Below, one piece after another: positions 36,224-47,100 of a DNA stretch of 64,000 bases (position 1 is the stretch's first letter; each line of letters opens with the position of its first letter). A program made the position numbers and the translations under genes. Below the pieces are notes generated by a model, which saw only the letters and a program-made list of their open reading frames with translations, ran no database searches and was not told the origin of the DNA. The stretch covers positions 62,001-126,000 of the forward strand of contig NZ_FNPV01000006.1 of assembly GCF_900107405.1 (NCBI RefSeq). The letters run 5' to 3'. Source of the stretch: Tindallia californiensis. GTDB taxonomy: Bacteria; Bacillota; Clostridia; Peptostreptococcales; Tindalliaceae.

Positions 36224-37098
36224 TGATATTCCTCCCATCTGGTGACAAAAATTGGCAAACTGCACAGGCAAAAAAAGCATATGAGAAGAAGACTATGAGC
36301 TCCATTAAAGCTTGCCAAGCGAAAGCTGGGAAAGTAACGGACTTGCACATATCCTTCCACACCACCTGCCAGCATCGCCAAGAAAAACAGGACAATCCAT
36401 GTCAATAAAACCTTGTCCCGAAAACTCCATGAATAAATAGAGAAATGACTTCTTTTTCCGGTTCCATAGCCTCTGGCTTTCATTGAATCTGCCGTCTCAA
36501 TGGCGCTTTCCAAGGCCCAGGTAACCATAATGGATAGGATTTTAATGCCATTTTTTCCCCTCTGAATCCAGGAGCCTTGGGTAAAATCATTACCGATCCC
36601 TTTTTGAGCCATGGCAATTTGTTTGATTTGATGCTGGTAAAGAGGTACAAATCGTAATGCCATGGAAAAAATCATCCCGAGAGCGGGAGAAAGTTTTCCA
36701 AATAAGTAGCCTAGTTTGTCTGAAGTCATGACGGCATTAAAACAGGAAAACCATAAAATAACGGCAGCAAACATTACTGCCGATGCTAGGCCATAAAAAA
36801 TGGATTCGGCGGTAACAGGATTTCCGTTTCTAGTATAAAACAAAATGGTTACGCCAGCATGGTTAAACATTGGATTCATAAGGGCCGTGGTCACCATAAT
36901 CACTACCAGAAAAACACTTTGCTTTTTCACATAAGCCCGGTCTCTGAGTTTCCAGTTATAGATAAAACCAGTAATCAGGGACATTAGCAAGAATACTGGA
37001 TGCATGTGAAACATGGTTACTCCCAGTACCCCAATAAAGAAAGTCATTAAGACAACAGGATGGCTATTGGAAAAACCGTGATTCTTTACTAATTCCAT
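36160..37098 (-). CDS. ECF transporter transmembrane (T) component
   Basis: 312 residues with five to six membrane segments. The cytoplasmic coupling region includes KLSPALGMIFSMALRFVPLY and the ATPase-contact motif DSMKARGYGTGKRSHF, matching the Ala-Arg-Gly signature of EcfT. It transmits ATPase movement to the S component. It overlaps the upstream tether gene by 10 nt and the ATPase gene by 64 nt, consistent with a single operon. Confidence 0.9.
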   Translation of the reverse strand: MELVKNHGFSNSHPVVLMTFFIGVLGVTMFHMHPVFLLMSLITGFIYNWKLRDRAYVKKQSVFLVVIMVTTALMNPMFNHAGVTILFYTRNGNPVTAESIFYGLASAVMFAAVILWFSCFNAVMTSDKLGYLFGKLSPALGMIFSMALRFVPLYQHQIKQIAMAQKGIGNDFTQGSWIQRGKNGIKILSIMVTWALESAIETADSMKARGYGTGKRSHFSIYSWSFRDKVLLTWIVLFFLAMLAGGVEGYVQVRYFPSFRLASFNGAHSLLLICFFCLCSLPIFVTRWEEYQWRCLTSRISTSGIPDKITQL

Positions 37099-38063
37099 GA
37101 GGAAGCGCCTCCTTCTAAGTCTCTTCCCAAGTCACAAGTATATTTCCATTCAATCTTATCTCCGGCTTCCAACAAATAACGACTGCTACCATAGTTGGGA
37201 AACCAGCCATTCACCGCATACATCCAACCACTTAACGGACCCGTATCAAATTCATAAAGATTGTGAATGCCTTCCACATAGTTGCTGTTGTACATCGGAG
37301 TCATGCTAAACTCCATATGAATGCCTGCATTTTTTAGTTCCCGATGGGTCACATCAAAGGCAGATTCTCCGGGATAAAAAACAACTTCCTTTTCCGGAAA
37401 AATGATGCCATCCCTTGGAAGTACCTCCATTTTGTCTGGATTAAATATTTCCAAATTCTCCAAAATAGTATGACAAGTGACCGACAGGATAACGGTTTTC
37501 TTCTTTCCATAATCTACTTGTGTTTCTTGCCACTCAACAGGTTCTGGTTTTCCTTCTGGCACTGGATCCGTAAGGTACTGATCTTGCTCGGTTCTTCGCT
37601 TCTTTTCCTCTTTTTTTGTTTCTACTTCTTTTTTCTCTTCTTTATCTTCTTCTATTACTTTTTCATTCTCTTCTGCTTTTGAGTTTTCATTCTCTTCTAC
37701 TTTTGCTTTTTCCTTCTCTTCTGCTTTTGCTTTTTCTTCCGTCACTTCTTCTTGTATTTCTTTTTCATCTTTTTTTATCGTTTCTGGCGAAGCTTTTTCT
37801 ACCTTTTCTTCTTTCGGCTCTTCTTTCGGCTCTTCTGCCTCTTCATCGGATGCATCATTTCCTTTATTAAGTTGATCCGAAAATGATTCTTCCTCCTGAT
37901 CTGTTTTTTCATGGGGCATCACCGGTGCCGGATTTTTTTCTAAGTCTTCCACGGTTACCCGGGGTGCTATTTCATAACGCCAGGCCTGAAAATCATCTAT
38001 CAAAAAAGAAGCACTCAGTATCACAGCCAATGCCAACAACCATTTCCATCTTTTTTTGATCAT
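37089..38063 (-). CDS. Membrane-tethered DUF4430 (transcobalamin C-terminal-like) protein
   Basis: 324 residues. One N-terminal hydrophobic segment (WLLALAVILSASFLI, ~8-22) with no lipobox Cys, so probably a membrane anchor. Then ~120 residues almost wholly Glu/Lys (~50-165), long enough to span the cell wall. Then a C-terminal DUF4430 domain (~180-320) with FYPGESAFDVTHREL, YVEGIHNLYEFD, GPLSGWMYAVNGWFPNYG and GDKIEWKYTCDLGRDL. DUF4430 is the bacterial relative of the beta domain of transcobalamin and intrinsic factor. It overlaps ecfT by 10 nt, so it is likely the receptor handing ligand to the ECF importer. Very similar to the second DUF4430 of the giant surface protein. Confidence 0.8.
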   Translation of the reverse strand: MIKKRWKWLLALAVILSASFLIDDFQAWRYEIAPRVTVEDLEKNPAPVMPHEKTDQEEESFSDQLNKGNDASDEEAEEPKEEPKEEKVEKASPETIKKDEKEIQEEVTEEKAKAEEKEKAKVEENENSKAEENEKVIEEDKEEKKEVETKKEEKKRRTEQDQYLTDPVPEGKPEPVEWQETQVDYGKKKTVILSVTCHTILENLEIFNPDKMEVLPRDGIIFPEKEVVFYPGESAFDVTHRELKNAGIHMEFSMTPMYNSNYVEGIHNLYEFDTGPLSGWMYAVNGWFPNYGSSRYLLEAGDKIEWKYTCDLGRDLEGGASSWN

Positions 38064-38164
38064 TTTTTCACCACCTACTAACAGGCAGCGACATTATATG
38101 CCCCTGCCTGTTTTCTATTTTCTTTTATCTAAAAGGGTTCTTTTTCCTTTAAACAACGCTTTCT

Positions 38165-41100
38165 TCATTCTTTTCCGTCCCTAGTAACAGTAGTCATATC
38201 ATACAACCTTGGCAATCCTTTTAAGAATCGATGATACGACACCAATGCGTACATTCCCTGATCCGTTGCCATGGGGTCTACCTCTCCGGATTGAATGTGG
38301 CGAAATCCTCCACCTTCCACGTAAAAGCTTAACAAGGCATCTACGGGGCTGTTCCCATTTTTAATGAAACGTTGATCTTCTTCTGGATGGATCCCCAAAG
38401 CCGTTAATGCCACAATAACCTGAGAAATACTTTCGCTGCTGGCTTCGTTGCCCCAGGCACTTTGAAAGCTCCCATCCTCTAATTGTTCCCGAGATAAAAA
38501 ATCCAATCCTTTCTCAGTAGCTTTTTTCACCGCCGATTGATCTTGATAAGGTGCCAAAGCTTGAATAGCCATTCCAGTAATATCCGTATCTGCCGGCAAA
38601 TCTCCTGTCAACGACCAGCCACCTCCAGGTAACTCCCGGTCCAGTATTTCCTTAATCAACTTTTCTCTGCTGGTTTGGGTAGGAAAATCTGGAATTTGAG
38701 GAATTGTATAGCCGCCAGTATCTAGGGCAATTAATGCCCAAATAGGCCCGTTCAGCCCTTGTTTTAATACGGTTTCAAAATCTGCTAAGGGATCTAATAA
38801 GCTATAGCCGGCCACATCTTCTACGGGTATTCCCAGAGAAGTAAGGGCCAGAATGACCCGATCATACTCGGTATACTTAATAGGATGAAGAATCCCTTCC
38901 TTTTCTCTCATGGTATTTTCCACGTTTTTCAGGTATTTTTCTTGATAGGTCTTTGGTACTTCCACATGGGATCTAGCAATGGAAAAAATCGTCCATTCTC
39001 CACCTACACTGGCTACCTGGGGATCTGGCACCATGATTTTCATAAAAGAAGCGGTCTCTTCTATTTTTTTCTGGAGGACGGCTTCACGCCGTCCTATGGT
39101 TGTTTCTTCACTTGCTTCTTTTGCTTTGTCTTTGTCTTTATCTTCCTTCCTTTTTTCCTTTTGTACCTTTTCGTCTTCCTTCGCTTCTTCCTCTTTCACT
39201 GGATCTGTCAGGTCAGAAGCAGCACTGATATTCTTTTGCTTCCTCTCTGTTTCTCTGTCAAAGGCTTTCATGACCACAACCGCAGCCATCTCTCTGGTTG
39301 TGATTTCTTTTGGCATAAACTGATGGCCATTTCCATTCATATAACGATGTGCCATCACTGCGGATACGGATTCTGCTGCCCAGGGAGAAACCAGTTCAGC
39401 GTCAGAAGTGTCAAGGATTGAATTCCAGTATTCTAATTCGATGGCTTTCGCCAGCATTACTGCCATTTCTTCACGGCTAATAGGGGCTTGGGGGTTAAAG
39501 TAATCGCCATAACCAGATACCCATCCACTGCCGGCGGCTTTCATCACTGGTTGGTAATACCAATGATCCGATGTAATGTCATGGAATCGAAGGCTTCTTT
39601 GATGTTCGTCGGTTTCAACAACACTGGTCAGCAATGTAACAAACTCTGCCCGGGTTACCGCATCCTGTGGCCGAAGTTGCTGTGAATAGCCTCGCATCAC
39701 TCCCGTATCTACGGCTTTTGCCATGGCTTCCCTAGCCCAATCTGATATTTGCGCCTCATCTTCGTATAGAAGCAGGGCTTCTAGTCTTTCTTGTCGCCGT
39801 TTCTCTGCTTCAGCTGCTTCATCAACTTTTTCGACTTTTTCTACCTCTTCTGCCCGTTGATAAAAGAAGAAATCACTAAAGTGAAGGGTTTTTACCCGAA
39901 GGGTATCTCCTTCCAAATAGGCATATGCTTCTTTAGCTTCTTTTTCTTCCGCTAATGCTTCTTTGGCTTTTTCTTCTGTTTCATATACAGGAATTTCTCT
40001 TAAGGTTTCTTCACTCTTTACGACGACCTGTAAGTTCCGGCCATTTTTCAAACTAAGAGTAACCGGTATGCTGAAGGATATCTTTTTCTCTGGATGTCCC
40101 ATCATCACCGCTTTTTTAACTACTTTTTCTTCTTCTGTATCTGAGTTTACCCACTGGTTTTCCAGCCATTCAATGGCTTCTTGCTCTACTAAACTAAAGA
40201 GTTGTACTTCTGTTTCTTCTGAAAGCAAAGCCGTATCTTTTTCGATTTCCAACTCCCAGTCTTCCTTAACAGCGATCATGGCCGGCAGGGCGTCTTTGCT
40301 TTCCGCCAGATTAAGTGCTACTACTTCCTCTATTTCTGGTATTTCAATGCGAAGAACTTCAATATCTTTTAACTTTTCATCAATCTTAATCACATATTTT
40401 TCTTTAATATCTTCCGGAATCTGAAGAACCGGCTTTTTCTCACCTGCTCTTATTTCAACCGTATGGCCGCTGTCGCCATCATTCTCCCACTTGCTTAAAT
40501 CCTCTCCAAGATCTTCTCCCAAGTCGGTGGTATAGCGCCATTGCATTCTATCGCCATGCCTTAACTCATATCGGCTGGCACCATAGTTAGGGTACCATCC
40601 ATTAACATTGTACATCCAGCCACTGAACTCACCATGGTCAAACTCGCCATCTCCCGCAATGGATTCTACATAAACACTATTGTATTGTTCGGAGAAGCTA
40701 TACCGATAGGCTATGGATCGTCGATCCATTTCTCGCTTTAATACGTCCCAGGCTGAATCTCCTTTTTTTAACTCCACTTCGACAGGACGAAGGACATATC
40801 CTTTATCTATGGTTTTTTTATCAATAGAGATGGTTACGGTTTCTTTTTCCGGTTTTGGAACCACACCGCCACCACCGCCAGCGCCACCACCTGGGCCACC
40901 ACTGCCAGTATCTGATCCGGTATCTGATCCAGTGTCCTCTTCATCTTCCTGATCTGAGCCGGTATCCTCTTCGTCTTTCTCATCTTCTTCCAAGCTGTAC
41001 ACAAAGAAATCTGTAAAGTGCGTGGTGCGAAGCAAGAGATTTTCTCCGTTATCATAAGCAAAGATTTCCATGCCCTGCTTTTCAGCTTCTTCTATATTGC

Positions 41101-44100
41101 TTACTTTTTCAACAAGACTCAGAGTGCCATTTTGAAGATAACCTACTTCTTTGCCACTTTCGCCCTGAAACGTAAGGGTTGCGTATTGATCTAAGGTTAT
41201 TCTTTCTTCATTTCCAAGAGATAGAGCCTTCCCAACAGTCTTTATGGAAGAACGACTTCCGTTGCTGGTTAAGTGTTTCTTCAAAAGCGATTCTATCTCG
41301 CTTTCTTTTTCCGGTCTTTCAATTAACAGGTCAAATCGAGAGCTGTCTCCCTCTGTGATCTGTGTTCCTTTTTCTATCTCAAAAACGCTTTTCCCGTTTT
41401 CTGCCCTTATCCCAGGAAGGGGAGTGTCGGCTGGCAGGTTCATTCTTGCCGGCTTTATCGAAGAAAGCAGAATTTCTACTTCCTTATGACTATCGGCTGG
41501 ACTTATTTCTATTTCTACTTCTTCCTCCATGTCTTCCAGGCTAATCCGATGGCTTCCTTCCTCCTGGGACAGGGTTACTCGTCTGACCAACAGATGAAGG
41601 GCTTCCCGTAATTTTTCTGCCGCTTGATCTACGGCTTCCTGTGTTGCCGACTGGTTTTTCACCAGTTCTTTCGCTTCTTCCAATGCTTGATTCATTCGTT
41701 GCCAGGAAACAGCAGTATATTGCCCGTTTTCTTTTTCCTCTGCTTCTTCAATGAGGGCTGTAAGGCCTGAATCATCAACGGTTTCAAAGGAGATTGTGCC
41801 CATTTGATACCAAGTAGATCTTTCTGATTTCAAGTCCGATAAAGCTACGGATACTTGTTTGGTTGCCATGCCAATGGAGCCTTCATCATCCATTTTCCAA
41901 TTAAAAGCCCCATCTTCTCGTTGATATTTCAGCAAAGCATCTACTGGTGTATTGCCATTTTTAGCCCATGGGCCTTCTGGATTCTGAACGTCTTCTCCAA
42001 GGGCTATCAACCCTTGAATAACGCATGCAATACTGTTGGAGTTGGCCACATCCCAACTACCTGTGCCACCAAAACCTCCATCAGGTTCCTGCATGGATTT
42101 CAGGTAGCTTTTAGCGTCTTGAATGGCTTTTTCTACAGCAACACCCTCTGACCGAGAAAGTGGTATTAATGCCCAACCGGTATAGTCAATATGACTAAAT
42201 CGGCCAAAGCTGCCGTCTGTATTTTGTTGAGCCAGCAAAGCGTCAATGGCTTTTTGCCTTGCCGCTGCATTCCATTCCGGTATTTCAGCATCAATATCTA
42301 ATCCAATATCCAGAGCTACCATCGCCCATATATGTTTTCCAAGATTTCCGAAATAACCACTATCTTCATTTTGCTGTTGGGCCAGTTCTGAAAAAAGATT
42401 TCGATTGGTTTCAAAGGCTTCTGCTGGATTGTGCCCGGTTCCTAAGAGGCTGTAAATGTGATGGATATGTGCATTTCCAAAGGTGATGGCGTCAAATCCT
42501 GGATCTTTTTCTTGCCATCCATAGACTGGCCATGGCGCTTGCCGGAAATTTTCTCCAAGTCCCCAAAGGCCTACAAAGGCTTCCCAATCGCTGGTGGGAC
42601 TGTTGGGTTGCTGATTCTGGTAGTATCGAACCAACTGGCGAGCCGCCTCTTCCAAACTTCCCGGTTCAAGTTCTTCCTCTGGTTCTTCTTCTATTGGTTC
42701 TTCCTCTTCTGGTTCTTCTTTATCTATCGGTTCATAATCACCCAGCACCGTGGTCACCAGGGCTGGTTTTCTTAAGGAGAATCGAAGCTGCTGCGATTCA
42801 GTATGATATTCGGAATGTCCAATATAGGCTTCTTGATTGTCTTCCAGAATATAGGGATGCATGCGGCTGGCTTCCTGATCTGCCCCTTCATGACCCCAGT
42901 ATTTCATCCTCCACTGAACCTCTGTGCCTGCGGAAAACTGGCTGATTTCTTCTAGGATCTGTTCTCCATCATAAAAACTCATTGCCAGCTTCCAGGTTCT
43001 TCCCAGTGTTTCTTTTCCCTGATAAGCTGGTAGGCTCTCAGCTTCTAACATGCTGGTCCTAATCCGCAACTCCGAGGAATCTAATTCCTTATAGGGTGAT
43101 AGATCAAAGGCCTTTGGATCAATGACCAGACCATAATCTTTAGCCTCTACTACCAACGTGACTTTTTGTTCTTTTGCTTGTTGCAAAAATGCCACTGGTA
43201 TTCGAAGCGTATCCCCTTCCCGATCAGCATTGGTGTTGATAACGCCTAAATATACTTTTTCGCTTTGCAAGGCTTTTGCATTTTTCAAAGCGTTTTTCCA
43301 AGCGTTTTCGGCAATCCTGCGATTATCATCCGTGCGTACATTAAGTTCTTCTTCAAGGACCCGAATGACGGCCGAGCCTTCTATCCCTTCATAAACAGCC
43401 TGGATAGTCGTGTATCCAACACCGTGGCCCTCAACTTCCCACCGTCCTGCAAGGAACCAAGGTTCTACGGAGGCAATTCTCTCCTCTTGACTTTCCCAAA
43501 CAAAGGCATCGTCTTCAATTCCTTCAATGATATGACCTGCCTCATCATACACTACTGGTGTAAGCCGTGTTTTTCCACCCACCTGCAGGGTGTTATTTCC
43601 TGTTGGATTAGTGATGTGAAGCCTTTTAGGAATAACCGTTTCCGGCGACCCAACTACCAGCTCTACAGTATCCTGTACCGTTGGATCTGTTGCTAAAGTA
43701 GCGGTTACTTGAACCTTGCCATCCCGCAAACCGGTTACAAGCCCAGCTTCTTTTCGGATATCGGCTACTTTGCTATCTTCAATGCTCCAGTCTATTTGCT
43801 GATAAATGGTTTCCTTTCCTGCTTGATCAAAAGCCTTTACGTATAGCTGACTGTTCTGGCCAGGCTCTAATTCTAAATCTCCTGCAATCTCAATGCGATG
43901 AACCTTGTTTTCCACTGGCGTGCTGGGACGTATTCCGGTTATTTCTGTGGAAATTTCGCCAAATCCTCCGGCATGCTTCATTAGTCCGGTATACACTTTT
44001 ACGTACCGAACTTCATCTAGTTTTACCGGATTTCCCTGTTGGTCCACAGCCCAACGAAGGTCCATGGCATCGCCACCGTACCCTTGAATGCCCAATCGGT

Positions 44101-47100
44101 AAGGATTGTTGGGAGGGCCTTGAAAATCTGCACCAGAAGCAGTAGGAGTGCTGTCCGCATATCCAAATCCTACCTGATACGCCTTGGTTCCTACCTCCGT
44201 TCCTGCCAAATTATTAAGAATCGATACGCCTGTCAGGGTATATTGATTCTGATCAATGTTTGGAAAGGCTTCAGCCTCAGGATACATAGGATTATCATAA
44301 ATCGTTCTTTTCACATGGCCTTGATTTCCCTTATTGTCCTGCCAGGGAACATTGGTAGCTTTTTCTTTTTTCGGATTGGTATAGGTCACCCGATAATCGT
44401 GGTACGTATCTTCCTGATAATGCTCCGAACCTGCCAGTACGTACCATGGTCCTTCCAGGTTGTTACTTACCTCTACAATACCTGGTTCCTGATTGTAGAT
44501 ATTCGGTTGTCCTGCTATTTCAAAGGGGTTTCCGAACACGGTAAAATCCATGCCGTATGGATTTCTTGGATCATTTTTCACAGGTTCTTCAAATTCGACA
44601 ATAACATACCCGCCAAAAGCACCCAGGGAGATTCCTCCATCTGGAACTGACCGAAGCCTACTGGCATCTGTCCAGTTTGTATTGGTAAACTGGCCAGGAG
44701 CTGGTTTAAAATCCACTACCTTGATCTGGCTATAGTTTATTATCTTTCTATCAGTTACTTCATTCCCCTGGTTATCGGTAGCTTTGGCCGTAATCACATT
44801 GATGCCTTCCGCCAGATTCAGCACATATTCGCCTGATGATTCAGCTTCTATGATTTGACCATCATATTCTAACTGAACCGATACCGGCTTCTGAAAATCG
44901 CCCCGATACTCCACTTCAGCTGTAACTTTTGACTGATAGGAGGGATTTGTCAACCCTTTGATTTCCACTTCAAAGGGGGTGGGCTCTTTTTCTTCTCCTT
45001 CCACCACTACTTTTACATAAGGTCTGGAAATATCTCGTTTACCTTCTGTCGAAAATCTTTCAGCCGATAGATGATAGGTTCCCGGCTTGGCAAAAACGAT
45101 GGATACTTTTCCATCTTCATCGGTGGTAAAAGTTTCGCCAGCTATTTCTAAAGCTTCTTCTTCCCGTAGAATCTTTGCACCTTCTACAGGTCCGGTGGTT
45201 GTTTCATCTGTCCACATATCATAATGAGATCCAGTCAACACCAGTTCTGTTGCTTCTCCTGTTGATGTATAGATCCTTTTTTCTTCAAACCAGCTATAGG
45301 TGTTATCCATATAGTCTTCCACAAAGAACATAACAATTTCCTGGTTTGGATGGATGGGATAATTATCTACCCCTAAATTGGCCCATTGATGGTCCACATA
45401 ATACATCCACCCATCTCCAGGACCCGTACTAAAGGTAGCTAATCCATCAATCATATCAATGTAGGTACCATTATTATGATTAAGTCCTTTTTGACTATCA
45501 CTGCAATCTATGCCAACACTTTCCAGTCCGGCAATAATAACATGAATAGGTCGTACTTCGTCAAATTCTCGACTAATGCCATATTGACTTAGGTCTAAGG
45601 AAGAAATCTCTACCTCTGTTTCCGGCACCATCGTATGATCATTCGCTTCTATCCGGATCGATGAGGGAAAAGATAATACTTCTATTTCTATTTGATCCTG
45701 ACGGGTACTGTCATCCTTTAACATAGCTGTTAAAATAAATGTACCCGATTTAAGAGCTATTATTTCTCCAGTGTTTTCATCAAGATATGCCACAGATTCA
45801 TCATCAACGTTCCATTGAATCCCGTCAAACGGTGGCTCTACCAGTTCACCCCGATAGGCTAATGTGATCTGGGCCTTTTCTCCAAGTAAAAAAGCTTTTT
45901 CTTCTACTTTTATCTCCAATTCTTGGGTCGATTCTCCAACGCTACGATAAGTCACTTCTACATCTGTATCTTTTATCGCTTTAAACGAATATTCATAGCG
46001 TAAATTCCTATACTCCAACCTTTCTTGCTTGTCTTTACCATTGACTAAAAACCGATCAATCTCTTTGCCTTCCGGAGGAATGACATAAATCCTTACGTCT
46101 TGATTTATCCCTATAGTGCCGGCTTCCGGCAGGCTTTTAACACCTTCACCTTCCAACGACAAAGCGATAGAGCCAAGTTCCTGATAAACAACATTGCTTT
46201 CGTTATGCTTTTCTTCAAGTGTTATTTCAATAGGTTCTGGAGCTAGATATCCAGGAATTTCTTTTGGTACAAAGGTGATCGTATTTCCTATTCGGAAATA
46301 GTTTTCTCCCAAGGATTCTGTAAAATTATAGTCCCTAAAATTCCCCGTACTGGTTCTATAATCTTTCAAGTAGCGTTGGTTACCCACTACCAGACTCCAG
46401 CTTTCATCGCATACAGCATGCTTTTCCTGACCTGTAATCCCTTCCGTTTCCTTGATGCTTTTCCCCTGTTCATCTACATAATGAATCGTCAGAGAAGCAG
46501 GATTAACAATTCCTTGAGTATTTAAGTCTGTTGCATCCCCATTATTATAAATCTTTGTATATCGCTGGATTCCATCCTCTTTCTTTGTATTGCTCCGCCA
46601 GAAAATTCTTCCATTGGATGGAAAATCCTTCACACTATCAGGCAAAATAATTTCGTCCAGGGCATTGAAGGTAAATGCCTGCTGTCCAATTTCTTCAAGT
46701 CCCAAAGATAACGTCACATGCTCCAGTTCATTATCCTTAAAAGCCATAGCTCCTATTTCTTTTAAGGATTCAGGAAGGTGAATTTCTTTCAACTTATTGC
46801 CTTCAAAAGCATCCTCTCCAATTTTTACCAAATGATCAGAGAAGGTAATTTCTTTAATCTGATTCCCCCAGAACCCTCGTTTCTCTACTGTTTTCAAGGT
46901 GTTAGGCAATTTCAGTTCTTCAATCAAGTTCCCCTGAAATGCCCATGGACCTACTTCTTCAAGCCCTTCTGGTAGCACAAGTGTTTTAATCTGACTATTA
47001 ATACTTCCGCCAAAAGAAGAGAAGTGAAAAGCTTTTTCACCTATTTTTTTCACATCCACTCCGTTAATAGTAGATGGTATGATTAGCTCTTCTGGTGGAT

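Noticed and set aside
37344-37870. Very hydrophobic plus-strand frames opposite the tether gene
   Set aside because: Reverse complement of the Glu/Lys stalk gives runs of Phe, Leu and Ser; an artefact.
38885-39421. Long plus-strand open frame under the giant surface gene (also several others up to 47.6 kb)
   Set aside because: Phe/Leu-rich reverse complement of Glu/Lys-rich coding sequence; no ribosome sites or recognisable domains.
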